From NCBI GenBank assembly GCA_009829735.1, contig CM020619.1:12639777-12703776 (forward strand): a stretch of 64,000 nt of DNA, written 5' to 3'. Positions 1 to 11,200 of the stretch are shown here, piece after piece (the stretch's first letter is position 1; every line of letters starts with the position of its first letter). Made by a program: the position numbers and the translations under genes. The DNA is from Pyropia yezoensis. Lineage: Eukaryota; Rhodophyta; Bangiophyceae; Bangiales; Bangiaceae. Under the pieces are notes generated by a model that made no database searches, was not told the DNA's origin, and saw only the letters and a program-made list of their open reading frames with translations.

Positions 1-62
1 CGGCCGCCGCCGCCGCGGCGACGGCACCGGCAAGCCCCTCGTCCCGCTCCGCCGCGGCGCGC

Positions 63-1025
63 ATGCCGACGGCGGCGACCGCCCCCGACGCGGGGGCGCT
101 GGGCGCCCTCCGCCCGCTGGCCGGCCCCGGCGGGGACCCCCGCCGGTGGTACGTGTGGGGCCTCCCCTTCTCCGCGGCTGGCGCAGAGGCGGAGGCGCGG
201 CGGGCGGTGGGCCTCGCGGCGGCCGTGGAGGCGGTCGCGACGGGCTCCCTCGAGGGCGTCGACCTGCGCGCCGAGCTCCGGCTCGCCGCTCTCGTCGGCT
301 GGGCGGTGGGCCGTGGGGAGGGCGCCGCCCTCCCGCTGTGCCTCCTCCGCGCGCCGCCGCGCCACCTCACCACGTCGCCCGCCACCCGCGTGGTCCGGGT
401 TTTGCCGCTCAGGGCGGCGCGGTCTTGCTGGGGCGTCGCCTCGTCGGCGTTTGCTCCCGTCCGCACCGCCCCCGGTGGCGTGCCGTCGACGGGGGTGGCG
501 GTGGCGGCGCTCGCGGCGTTTGGCCTCCCCACCCTGGGTGGCCTGATGCGCGCGGCGGTGGGGGTGCACGGGAGCCTCGCAACGCCGCTGGCGAGCGTCG
601 CCGCCACCCTCCGCAACCGGATGGCGGCGGAGAAGCGGGCGGGGGCCAACCGGGAGGTGCTGGCGCGGCTGGCCACCGATGTGGGCCTCGACGCGTTCCC
701 CGGCGCCGCCGACCTTGCCGCCACGCACCTGCCCATGGTCAAGCGGTTTGTGCAGGGCAGCATGGAGGCGCTGCCCGACACAGTGGAGGCGGTGGCCAAC
801 GAACTGGCTGCCGTTGCCGCCGTGTTTGGCGCCCTCTCCCCCGCCCTCCTCCACCGGGTGACGACGCAGGACGGGACGGACGTGTGGCTGAGCGCCCGCT
901 ACCGGTACGCGTGGATCCGGTGTATCAGGGCGTGCCGTGATGGCATTGCCGAAGACGCGCGCGCCGCGGCGGTGTCGTTTGAACGCTACACGGTGGACCA
1001 CCCCGACCAGCGCGAGTATTGGTAG
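63..1025 (+). CDS. Unrecognised protein, possibly 5'-partial
   Basis: I do not recognise this 320-residue product. From the ATG at 63 it reads into a non-repetitive, apparently helical protein; the C-terminal half (TLRNRMAAEKR, HLPMVKRFVQGSMEALPDT, SARYRYAWIRC, SFERYTVDHPDQREYW) looks like a folded domain rather than compositional noise. The same frame stays open back to base 3 with no stop, so the true start may lie left of the window and the gene may be 5'-truncated by the window edge. The stop TAG is at 1023-1025. The next gene on the same strand, an OGG1-like glycosylase, begins about 1.4 kb downstream. No signal peptide or membrane segment is evident. Coding status is supported by length and residue diversity; function is unknown. 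Confidence 0.6.
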   Translation: MPTAATAPDAGALGALRPLAGPGGDPRRWYVWGLPFSAAGAEAEARRAVGLAAAVEAVATGSLEGVDLRAELRLAALVGWAVGRGEGAALPLCLLRAPPRHLTTSPATRVVRVLPLRAARSCWGVASSAFAPVRTAPGGVPSTGVAVAALAAFGLPTLGGLMRAAVGVHGSLATPLASVAATLRNRMAAEKRAGANREVLARLATDVGLDAFPGAADLAATHLPMVKRFVQGSMEALPDTVEAVANELAAVAAVFGALSPALLHRVTTQDGTDVWLSARYRYAWIRCIRACRDGIAEDARAAAVSFERYTVDHPDQREYW

Positions 1026-2467
1026 GGGCGGGGACACTCTAGGGAAGAGGCGGGAGGGGGGGGGTACAGGCGGGGGGCGTCCGTGGGTGGCTTCCTGCTG
1101 CTGGATTCGCCTGGCATATTCGTGCGCATTGGGTACCCCCCCGTTGCATGTGCTGTGCCTGCGGCGAGAAGTTGGGGCGGCCAGCAGCGAGCGCGCGCCT
1201 TGGCGCCCCCGTCGCTGGTCATCCCCCGTGCTGCGAGCGGCGCCCTCCCCCACGGCGCCCTTTCCGTAGCGTTCCCGTGTTCCTTCAGCGGGGCGGGGGT
1301 GTCGGCCATGGCCACGCGCCGCCCCCGCACGCCTGGGCTGTCCCCCGGCAGTGCGCCGTTGCCCGACGGCGACAGCGACAGCAACGACGGCGGCGGCGGC
1401 GGCAACAGCGACGGCGGCGGCGACGGCGGCGACGACGGGGACGGGACAGTGGCGGCGGGGGGGAATGGCGACGCGGCACGCGTCGACGCGCCCACCCCCA
1501 GCGTCTGGCGGGGGGGCAGGTGGCCACGCCGGCGGACTGTGACGGGCGGCTCCCGCGCGCGTGCCGCCGAGGGGGGCGGTGCCGCGGGATGGGGGCAGAC
1601 GCTGATGGTGAGGGGCGGGTGCGTGGGGGGGGGGGGGGGGGGGAGGGGCATGGACTGTACGTACGGGCATGTGCTGCCGTCCCGTCCGTTGTCGCTGCGC
1701 GCTGTGGCTGGACGGTAGGGAGCAGGGGGCGAGGGGGGGGGGAGGCGGCGGCGTCCGTTGATGCGGCGCCAACGCCACTGCGCGGTGCGCGGCGGTCGCG
1801 GCGGCGGCGGCGGTGGTGGGGGGGCAGAGGGGAGGCGGAGGGGGGGAGGGCCGCACGGCACAGACGGAAGTGAGGGGGGGGGGAAACCCCCCCCCTTCTT
1901 CCCCGTGCCCCCCCCTGTCCCGACCCCGCAGGTGGAGTGGCTCGGCCGCCACGGCGCGCCCCGCCGCCGGGGGGATGGCCGCTCCCACCGCTGCGCACGC
2001 TGTGGCGGCTGCCCGTCGACTGGCCGGGGGGAGGGGGGGGACGGCAAACCAGAGAACAATCATGCACGCGTGTGCCACACCTGCGTAATGGCATCAAGGT
2101 GCGTGCCGACGCCCCCGCCATTACGGCGGCGCGCTGCCCGGGACATGACCTGCAAGGCCATTGGGCAGCGGCGCCCCCGATGGAAAGCCCACGGGGCCCC
2201 CCTACGTGGGACGTCCACCCCCTCAGAAACGCCGTGTGGCGCGGCTCGCACCGCTGTCGTAGCCACCCCAACCCGCCCACCGGGCGCAGCCGCCGCGACG
2301 GCGCCCCGCTTTGCACCCTCCTCGGCGTCACCCCTTCCGCCCCCCCCACCACCCCCCCTTCCCCCCCTCCGGCCCCTTGCCCTTGCCGCCGGTCCCACCC
2401 TCCCCCCCTTCCCCCCCCCCTCCCCTCCGCTCCCCCCCCGCGACTCACCGGGGTGGGTGTCGGTGCC
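1026..2467. other. Gene-poor GC-rich spacer
   Basis: This 1.4-kb spacer between two + strand genes is dominated by G or C tracts and CGG/GCC triplet runs. Long open frames exist on both strands but consist of Pro, Arg and Gly strings. No convincing gene, promoter box or repeat family was seen. It probably holds the 3' end of the first gene and the 5' region of the glycosylase gene. Confidence 0.5.
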
Positions 2468-2667
2468 ATGACCCCCACCGCCGCCGGCGGCTGGCGGCGC
2501 CTGCGCATCCCCGACGGCCACCTGCGGCTGGACGTGACGCTCCCCATTGGGCAGGCCTACCGCTGGCGCCGCTCCTCCGCCCCCATCCCGTGGACGCCCC
2601 CGCCCGCCTCCCCGCCGCCGCCCGTGTCCCCGCCGTCGTCGCCGTCGCTGCCATTGTCGGCGTCCTT

Positions 2668-2711
<44 letters not shown>

Positions 2712-4129
2712 GGTCATCGTCGCGGTCGTCGTCGCGGTCGTCGTCGCGGTCGTCGTCGCCCCCTTCGTTGCCACCCCCGAACGAGCCGCCCCGCCTCTAT
2801 GACGAGTGGGCGGGCGCCATTGACGCCCGCCTGTTTGTGCTGCGGCAGGTCGCGCAGCCGCCGCGCGCGGCGCGGGTGGACAACCGGGACCCGCCCGTGT
2901 GGTACCGCCTGGTGCCGCCGCCGCCTGCAGCACCTGACGCTGGCGCTGCCGCCGGTGACGCCGCGGGGGCCGCCGCCGCCGCCGCCGCCGCCGCCGCTGC
3001 CGCTGACGCGGCCATCCACGACTACTTCCACGCGTCGGTCGACGCGGCGGCGCTGATGGACCGCTTTGCCGCGGCGGACGAGCGGTTTGCGCGGCTCGCC
3101 CCCGCCCTGCGCGGCAGCCGCCTCCTCCGCACCCCCCCCACCGAGTCGCTCTACAGCTTCCTGTGCACCCCCCAGTGCCAGCTGCCGCGGACGGCGGGGA
3201 TGGTGCACCACCTGGGCCGCGCCTACGGCACGCCGCTGGGCGCCGTCGACGGTTTTACCCACTACGCCTTTCCCGGCACCGCCACGCTGGCGGCGGCGGC
3301 GCGGGAGGGCCCCCTCCGGGCCGCCCGCTTTGGCTACCGCGCCCGCTCCGTCGTTGCCGCCGCCGCGGCGGTCGCCGCGCGGGGCGGCGACGGGTGGCTC
3401 GCCGCCCTCCGCGGCGCGCCCCGCGACGCGGTCGCCGCCGCCCTCACCGCCCTGCCCGGGGTGGGCCAAAAGGTGGGCGCCTGTGTCGCGTCGACGGCGC
3501 TCGACGGGGACGCCATCCCCGTCGACACGCACGTGTGGACGTTTATGCGGCGGGACTACCTGCCCCACCTGCGGTCGTCGTCGTCGTCTGGGGCGGGGGG
3601 GCGGGGGGGGGGCGGCCGCGGCGGCGGCGGCGGGGGGGGGGTGCCCGCCGCGGCTGCCGCGGAGATTGGGGACTGGTTCCGCGCCCGCTTTGGCGGCCGC
3701 CACTGCATGTGGGCGCACAATGTGCTGTTTGCGGCGGAGCTGCCGGCGCTGCGGCCGTTTGTGCAAGGCGCGGGGGGGGGGGTGGAGGGGGGGGGCGGGG
3801 GACGGGGGCCGCCCCGCCGCCGCTCACGCAGTGCGCCGGCGGCTGCTGCCGCTGCGGGCGCTGACGCCGCCGCCGTCGTCGCTGTGGTGCCCCCTCCATC
3901 GTCGCGGCGCACCAAGCGCCAGCGCGCCGTGGCGGCTGACGCAGCGCCGGCGGGGGGCGACGGGGAGGGGGGGGGGGGCGCGGCCATGGCGGCAGCGGCG
4001 ACGGCGGCGGCGGCGGCGGCGGCGGTTGCGGCGGAGGGGGCGGTGGTAGCTGGCAAGCGGCGGAGGCCGGCCGCCGCGCCGCTGGGGAGCCTAACCATGA
4101 CGCTCCGGCAGCGCAAGCCGCGGCGGTAG
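2468..4129 (+). CDS. OGG1: 8-oxoguanine DNA glycosylase/lyase (OGG1-like)
   Basis: A 553-residue member of the HhH-GPD base-excision repair family; OGG1 removes 8-oxoguanine paired with cytosine and nicks the abasic strand. The N-terminal OGG domain begins directly after the ATG (RLDVTLPIGQAYRWRR), which is why this start is chosen; the frame is open further upstream but only as low complexity. A Pro/Ser/Arg-rich insert follows at about residues 43-105. The core resumes at IHDYFHASVDAAALMDRF and RGSRLLRTPPTE. The helix-hairpin-helix LPGVGQKVGAC carries the catalytic Lys335, and PVDTHVW carries Asp353. YRAR matches the cytosine-contacting Arg204 region of human OGG1. VLFAAEL closes the domain near the C-terminus. 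A ~150-residue tail rich in Ala/Gly with basic clusters (KRRR, RQRKPRR) could be a nuclear signal. The usual NNN triplet is replaced by Gln236-Cys-Gln (see findings). Confidence 0.9.
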
Positions 4130-6239
4130 CCTGCTGCCGGCCACGCCGAGACGTGGCGGCGGCAGTGGTGGCGGCAGTGGCGGCGGCAGTGGCGGCCGGT
4201 CGGCGGGGGAGCGATGTGGCTGCGGGGGGGAGCCATGTGGCCCCGCCCCCCCTCCCCCCCCCCCGGCATTGCCGCCCTCTCCATCACCCCCCCTTCCTCC
4301 TCCTCTGCCCCGTAACGCCATCGTGGAGTACTACCGACGGGTGAATTCTGGGAAAGCATCTGCGGCGAGCCGCCCGCTCGCGTCGGTGGTAGGGGGGTGG
4401 TGGCGGCGGCTGGGGGGATCGGAAAGCGTGCAGTGGCGTACGAAAAAAAAAGAGAAACAAGGACACACGACACCGAGCGACAAAATTGTGTCGTCTTTTG
4501 TGCCACTGCGGCTGACGACGCAGGATGACGTGATCCGCCACCGTGCCTCGCCTTTCTGTTTTATCGCCCATCCTTTACGTACCCACGTGGCTACCGAGTG
4601 AGGGGTAGGGCAGGAGACCACCGGGCGGCTTGGAGCGAGCTCAGCCGTCAGCACCCCACGGTTGCCACCCGCCTGTTTGGACGCCCATGACGTGCCGTCG
4701 TGCCAGGCCGCGGCGGTGAGGCCTTCTGCACACCACGCTCCCCCCCCGCCGGCCGGCCGTCGCCCGCCCGCATGTAAATATGTAGATATACCTGTCCAGT
4801 ACACACCCATCAACAGGGGGGAATTCCGCCGCCGTCGCTGCCGCCGCCGCCGCCGCCGCCGCTGGCGCCCCCCGCCCCCCCTGCTGTGTTTCCACGGGCT
4901 GGCCACGCGACGGCCGCCCCCCCCCCGCCCCCCCTGCCGCCCCCGACGCGCCCCCTCTTGGGCGGACGACGCGGCTGCCTCGGCGGCGGGAGGAGGAATG
5001 GGAATGGGAGGGAATGGGGTTGGGGGGGGTGGGAGCAGCGGGGCGGCAGCTGGGGGGTAAAGAGGGGGGGAGGGGGAGGGGCGGGGGGGGGGGGCTGTGT
5101 CTTGCCCTCGGGGAGCCAAAGAAGCACAGGCGGGGGGGGGGGAGAGGGGGAGGCAGGGGGGGGAAGGCGCACGGGCCCAGGACGCGCGCGCCGCGGCGGG
5201 CGGCGGCACCGAGCGCAGCGTCTGCCGCCGCGGCGGCGGGGCGCGCCAGCGCGCGGCCGCCAGGACGCGCAGGCGAGCGCGCGGCCGGTGCAACACCGCG
5301 GCGGCCACGACGCGCGCGCGCACCTCCCCCGCCGCCGCGCCGCGGTGGTGGAGGCGGCGACGCGCGTACGACGCGCCGGGCGCCGCCGCGGCAGCGACGG
5401 CGGGGCACGCTGCCCGCCGGCGGCGACGGCCACGGCGGGCGGCGGCGGCGGCGGCGACGCGTGCCGTCGCCGCCGCCCCGGTCGCTCCGCGGCCGCCGCT
5501 GCCGCCGCCGCGGGGCCCCACCGCCGGCGGGCTGGGAAAAACGGGCGGCGGCGGGCGCAGACAGCGCCTGCCGGCCGGCCGCGGACGGCCGCGGCGCCGC
5601 CGGCCGCCCGTGCCGGCCACGGCGCCTTCTGCCGCCGCGACGCGGATCAAGGGCAAGGCCGGGGGGCTGTTGCCAGCGGGGGGGCCCCGCGGCCGAGTGG
5701 CAGACCCCCCCGCCCAGCGGCGGCGCGCCGCCGCCAGGCGGCCCGCCGAGACGCAGGGCCCGCCCCCGCGCCTGTACTGTACTGCACAGCTGTCTGTCCA
5801 GCCGCGGGCAGAGCGGGCGCGCTGCCACACGTCAGCAACGGCGCTTGCGCCCTGGCCGCCACGCCCCACCCCCCCCCCCCCCCACCCCCCCCCCCTGCCC
5901 TGCCTCGGCGGCGACCCTCGTCGCCGGTGGTTGCATCCCCCCCCTCCCCCCCCCACGACCACCGCCTATTCCGCCCGCCCGCCCGCCGCCATCTCCCACC
6001 ACGCGTCACGCGCGGCGTGGGGCCATCTCGCCGCCCGTCTCGCCATCCCCCCGCCCCGCGGCCCGCCTCTTGGCCGCCGACAGCTGACGCGCGGCGCCGG
6101 TGGCGCCCGTCGCGGGGCCCCGCCCCGCCGGCCCCTCCCCTCCGCCCATTTTGCCCCGCCGCCCCCGCCGCCCACCCCGCCTCCCTCCCGCCCCCGACGC
6201 CGTGTCCGGGGTTGCACCCGCGGCCGACGGCCGGCGTGC

Positions 6240-6271
<32 letters not shown>

Positions 6272-6533
6272 TGGCGGCTCCCGCAACGGTCGGACTTGCT
6301 TGGGGGGGTCTCCGTCACCTCCGTCGGTGCCGTTGTTGGCCGCCGACGCCGCCGCGCCTCGGCTCTGCGTGGTGGGTGTGGTCGTTACCTTTCCCCCCTC
6401 CCCCCCCCCCCCCCCCCCCCCCCCCCCCGCCCGCCCGCCCCCCTCTCCTCGTCCCGCCGTCCTGCCCACCTCCTCTTCCCCTCCGTTCCCCCCTCTTCCT
6501 CCCCCCTCCCTCTTTGACGTTCACCCCCTCGCG
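4130..6533. other. Long GC-rich intergenic region
   Basis: This 2.4-kb stretch contains no protein I can support. Open frames of up to 543 codons exist on both strands, but their products are almost entirely Arg, Pro, Gly and Ala and overlap one another in all frames. Two less GC-rich islands occur, at about 4430-4620 and 4770-4815 (TAAATATGTAGATATACC). They may mark a promoter or the 3' region of the glycosylase gene. A long C run lies at about 6403-6428, just upstream of the zinc transporter. Confidence 0.5.
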
Positions 6534-7781
6534 ATGGAGCTGTCCCGAACGACCCGCCTGTGGCTGATGCTGTCCCTCTCCACGGCCTACTTCCTCACCG
6601 AGCTCGTCGTCGGCATCGTGTCGAACAGCATGGCGCTTGCCGCCGACGCCTTCCACATGCTCAGCGACGTGCTGGCCATGGCCGTGGGGATCGTTGCCAT
6701 CCGCGCCGCCTCGTCGACGCGCGCCGAGGCGTACCGGCATAACACGTACGGGCTGCAGCGGGCAGAGCTGCTGGGCGCGCTGGCCAACAGCGTCTTCCTC
6801 CTCGCCCTCTGCTTTACCATTGTGATTGACGCGGTGAAGCGGCTGCTGGAGCCGGCGCCCCTCCGGCACCCAGAGGTGGTGCTCGCCGTTGGCCTGGTGG
6901 GCCTCCTCATCAACGGGGGGGGGCTGCTCATCTTCATGGACTTTTCGGCCGCCGACGGGCACGGCCACGCCGGCCACGGGCACGGCCACGCCGGCCACGG
7001 GCACGCCCACTTTGGGCACTCGCACGGCCACGGCCACGGCTCGCATGAGCATCTCCACGCGGATGGCGGCAGCGGCTACGGCGCGGTGGGTGGGGACGTG
7101 GAGGAAAGCGGCGCCGCCGCCCGCCGCGCCGAGCGGACACTCAACATGCGGGCGGTCTACCTGCACGTTTTGGGTGACGCGCTGGGCTCCCTGGTCGTCG
7201 TCATCAGCGCCGGCCTCGTCCTCACCACCCCCATCCCCGGGGAGTACCTCGACCCGCTGGCGAGCCTGGTCATTGTTGCCGTCCTGCTCGTCACGACCGT
7301 CCCGCTGGCTGCCCAGACCGCGTCCATCATGCTCAACGGGGTGCCGTCGGGGGTGGACGTGTCCGCCCTGCGGCGGGCGATTGTGGCCATCCCGGCCGTC
7401 ACGGCCGTCCACGAGCTCCACGTGTGGCAGCTGAGCGACACCAAGCGCGTCGGCTCTGCCCACGTCACCGTCGCGTCGCTAGGCGCGTACATGGACACGG
7501 CGGTGGCGGTGAAGCGGGTCTTCCACGCGGCGGGCGTGCACGCCACGACCATCCAGCCCGAGCTGCTGCTGGAAGGAGACCCCCGCGGCGGTGGCGGGGC
7601 GGCGGTGTCTGCCGACGGCATGAATGGCAATGGCGGGGGGGGCTCGGGCGAGTCGGACGACTGCGTCCGCACGCCAGACGTGCTCATCCCGCGCTGTCTG
7701 GTGCGGTGCACCTCCGTGGCGTGCAAGGAGCTGGTGTGCTGCGACGAGGACAGGCCGGGCGCGGCGCCGTCGCCAGGTTGA
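6534..7781 (+). CDS. CDF family zinc transporter (ZnT1/Zrc1-like)
   Basis: A 415-residue cation diffusion facilitator. Family members export Zn2+ from the cytosol, or load it into vacuoles, in exchange for protons. Six membrane helices are visible. The first pair carries metal-site motif HxxxD (His41-Asp45 in AADAFHMLSD); the fifth repeats it (His211-Asp215 in YLHVLGDALGS). Between helices 4 and 5 lies a histidine-rich cytosolic loop of GHGHAGHGH units (about residues 143-180), the zinc-sensing loop typical of ZnT1 and yeast Zrc1/Cot1. The cytosolic C-terminal domain (VTAVHELHVWQLSDTK, HVTV) is complete. A cysteine-rich tail (CLVRCTSVACKELVCC) ends the protein. The start is the first ATG before the helix-1 motif; the frame is open far upstream only as Arg/Pro/Ala filler. 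The gene is convergent with the MLO-like gene. Confidence 0.93.
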   Translation: MELSRTTRLWLMLSLSTAYFLTELVVGIVSNSMALAADAFHMLSDVLAMAVGIVAIRAASSTRAEAYRHNTYGLQRAELLGALANSVFLLALCFTIVIDAVKRLLEPAPLRHPEVVLAVGLVGLLINGGGLLIFMDFSAADGHGHAGHGHGHAGHGHAHFGHSHGHGHGSHEHLHADGGSGYGAVGGDVEESGAAARRAERTLNMRAVYLHVLGDALGSLVVVISAGLVLTTPIPGEYLDPLASLVIVAVLLVTTVPLAAQTASIMLNGVPSGVDVSALRRAIVAIPAVTAVHELHVWQLSDTKRVGSAHVTVASLGAYMDTAVAVKRVFHAAGVHATTIQPELLLEGDPRGGGGAAVSADGMNGNGGGGSGESDDCVRTPDVLIPRCLVRCTSVACKELVCCDEDRPGAAPSPG

Positions 7782-8254
7782 AGGCCAGGCGCAGCGGGGG
7801 GGAAGGACGGGACCTGCGGGGAGAGCGGGGGGCGGCGGGGGGCTCAGACCGAGCGGACCCCGCGCTTGTACGGAGCGGGGTCTCGTATCGGAAGGCAGCG
7901 CGGTCGCCGTGTCGGTAGGGGCAGTGTCGGGCGGGTGGCGCCCGTCTGCCTGTGGCGCAGGCGCAGGCCCTCGGTGACCGCCCCGCGGGACGTCCCCCCC
8001 GGTCCATCCGTTAGTCGGGTCGAGCGCCCCCGAGTGGCGGACTGCCGCTGGGGCACACACACCCGAGCTATCGCGCCACCGCTTTTTTTTTTTTTTTTTT
8101 TTTCGTGCGCCCCCCCCCCCCCCCTGCGCCCGCCCCCCGTTCCCCCCCCCCCCCGCACGCCGATCCGCGCCCGCCCTCTCTCTTCCCGCCGCAACCCGCA
8201 TGGTGCCCTCCCCCGTACCCCGCTCGCCCTTTCCCCGCTCCCCCCGTCCCCGCG
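7782..8254. other. Convergent 3' spacer with T and C tracts
   Basis: About 470 bp lie between the stop of the + strand zinc transporter and the stop of the - strand MLO-like gene, so both 3' ends fall here. The region holds a run of about twenty T (near 8084-8103) followed by C runs. On the - strand this T run reads as an A tract close to the MLO-like 3' end. No gene is seen. Confidence 0.5.
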
Positions 8255-11200
8255 CTACCAAACGTCCTCCCTCCCCCCCCTCCTCCACGTCCTCGACTGC
8301 CGCCGCTCCTCGGCGCGCTGCCGGAGCGTCGCCGACTGCCGCCGCCGCAGCCGCTGCGCCACCGACGGGGGCGGCGGCGGCGGCGGCGGCGCCGCCGCCC
8401 CCCCAGCCGCCGTCGCCGCCTCGCCCGCGGCGTCCGCCGCCGCTGCCCCCCGCTCGCCGTCGTCGGGGGCGTCGACCAGCAGGTGCCGCGCGTTGGCCGA
8501 GATGTGGCGCCACAGGGCGGCGTACCGCTCGCGGTCGGCGTCGGCCGCCGCGGCTGCTGCGGCGGCGGCGGCCGCCGCCGCCTCTGGGTCCACCGCCGCG
8601 CCGCCGCCGTGCCCGGCGGAGCGGCCGCTGACGCCGCGCGACAGGGCGCCCCCGCTCGACGCGCCGCTCCGGTTGCTCACCGCCGCCACCAGCGCCGCCG
8701 GGTCTGCCGCCGTTGCCGCGGCCGCGGCGGCAACGGCGGCGACGGCCGGCGATGACGGGGCGGCGTACCGGGCCGCCCAGGCGGCGGCGGCGGCGGGCGA
8801 CGGCGGGACGCCGCCGGCCGCCCCCCCCGCCCCCCCCGCCCCCCCCGCCCCCCCCCCCCAGTTGCCCTCCCATGCGCTCCCCCCCTCCCAGTTGTACCGA
8901 AAGTGGAGCGCCTCGGCGACGAGCACCCGGTCAATGACCGACAGCGCCAGCTGCTCCTCCACCAGCCCCGTGCTGTTGATCACAAACGCGTACAGGCGCA
9001 TGGCGGCGGCGGTGCGGGTGAGGACGTAGGCAAACGCGGCGGCAACGACGGCCATGACCACCCCGTCCTCGACCGTCAGCGACGACAGGCTGCCCGTGTA
9101 GGCGGCGGTGGCGTAGACGGCAATGGTCAGGGCGGTGAGGAGGGTGACGCCAAACAGGTTGGTCTGCAGCAGCCACAGGAACCAGGCGTGGGAGCCAAAC
9201 CAAAAGAGCCGCTCCGACGGGCTCGCCACCCGCCCCAGCCGGGGGGCCACCCGCACCAGCCAGCGGGGGTAGGTGCGTGACGGCGCCGCCGCCGACGCGG
9301 CGGCGGCCGTCGCGTGCCGCTGCACCACCGCCGAGTTGACCTTTTTGAGCGGCCCCGCCCCGCCGCCGTCCCCGTCCCCACCGCCGCCGTCGTCGTCGTT
9401 TTCCGCAAACGATACCCGCCGGCGGCTGCGCCGCGCCCGCCGGCGCGTGGACACAGAGCCCGTCTGCCGCCCAAAGGCGGCGGCACCGGCGGCGGCGCTG
9501 GCCCCTCCCGCCCCCGGTGCCGCAGCGGCCCCGGCCTCGGCCACCCCCTCTGGGGTGGTGAGGAGGTGCCGCCGCCGCAGCTCCTCCAGCGGCAGGTTGC
9601 CCGCCGCTTCCACCGACGCGCGGCGGCCGCCACCCCCCGAGTGGGGGGCGACCACAGACGAGCGACGGCGACCGCCGCCGCCACCGACCCCACCGCCACC
9701 GCCGCCACCGCCGACACCGCCACCGCCGCCGCCGGCAGCAGTCCCCAGCCTCACTTCGATGCTGTGGCGGCGGCGGATGCCGTCAATGCCGCCGCCCCCA
9801 TCAGACACCCCCCCCTCTTCGACCGGCCCGCCGTCCACGTCTGCGGTGGAGCCGCTGTCCGACGCGTCCGACGACGAGCCGCGGCGGCGGCGGCGGCGAC
9901 CGCGGCGGTGACGGCGGTCCAAGCTCAGCCGCCGGCCAATGCCGCTGCGGCGGCCAGCGTCCACGGTGACGCTGGACCGCCGAGCCGCGTCCACGGCAAT
10001 GCTGCTTCGCCGGCCGCCGCCGCCGCCGCCGCCGCCGGTGAATAGGGAGTCCACAAAGTCACCGCCGCCACCGCCGCCGCCGCCACGGCCGCTGCTGCCG
10101 CCAGCGACGGCGGCGGGGTAGACGGGCGGCACGGTCAGGTCGTCGGGGGTGCCCGGCGTCAGGGGCACCCGCTCCATGTCCAGGCAGACGGCGCCCCCGT
10201 CATGGGCGGGTGCCGTCGGGATTTCGAGCGGCGGCCGGGGCAACGGCGGCCGCGACGCCGTGGCGCCCGCCGCCGGCCGTGGCGGCGGCGGCGCGTCGAG
10301 CCCCCCCCGCCCAATGCCGTCGTCGTCATGGCTGCCGGCGCTCCCCGCGTCGCCTGCCTCCTCCCCCGTGGACCCCCCCCCCCCCCCTCGTCATCGTCGG
10401 TCGCGGCGGCGGTCGCGGCCGCCGGGTGGTTAAAGTAGGTGGCCGGGTGGCGGAAGAGGTGCCAGTAGACGCGCCCAATCTTCCAGCGGCAGCCCTCCAC
10501 GACCAGCGCTGTGGCGGCGGACAGGCCCAGCAGCACGTACCGGTCGACGCGGGAGGCCCCCCCCTCGCCCGGCGCCCAGCCGCGGCGGGCCATGTCCGCC
10601 AGGATGAGCGGCAGCAGGGCGGCCCAGGAGGTGGCGGGCACCTCCACCAGCGACGTGAAGAGGCTGCCCTTGACGCGGTTGAGGTACGCCCCAAACGCAA
10701 AGTCCGTCGGCAGGTCCCGATAAAAGATCTGCTGGAAGCGGATGTCGTGAAAAGTCATGGCTTCGTGGAGGCCCGAAAAGCGGAGGAGCGCCGCCGGGTT
10801 CCACCCCGCCCACCCCCCCGCCCGCCACAGGGCGTTGGCGTGGCGGTGCCGCCGCGCCCGCAGCGCGTTGTACTCCTCCTTGTACGCGAGGTAGGTGTCG
10901 AGCGGCAGCGCCTCGAGCCGCCGCCACCGGCGGGACAGCACGCTCGACGCCCACCCGACGACCAGCACGGTGGCGGTGTAGAGGATGGCGAGCGCAAAGA
11001 TGAGGAGGTGCGCAAACTCAAACGACGCCACCGCGCCGGCGGGGAGCGACCCAAAAGTGACCACAATGACCAGCGCCAGGGACACGACGCCCAGGATGAG
11101 GAGCTCCCGGTAGAGCACCCGCAGGGCGGGGAGGAGGCCGGGGTGCGCGGCGGTCAGCCACCCCTCCAGCGCGTGGAGGGTGGCGTGCAGGAGCGCCTGG

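Noticed and set aside
4331..5962. A 543-codon open frame on the - strand
   Set aside because: It overlaps equally long frames in other phases, has only low-complexity composition and no recognisable motif.
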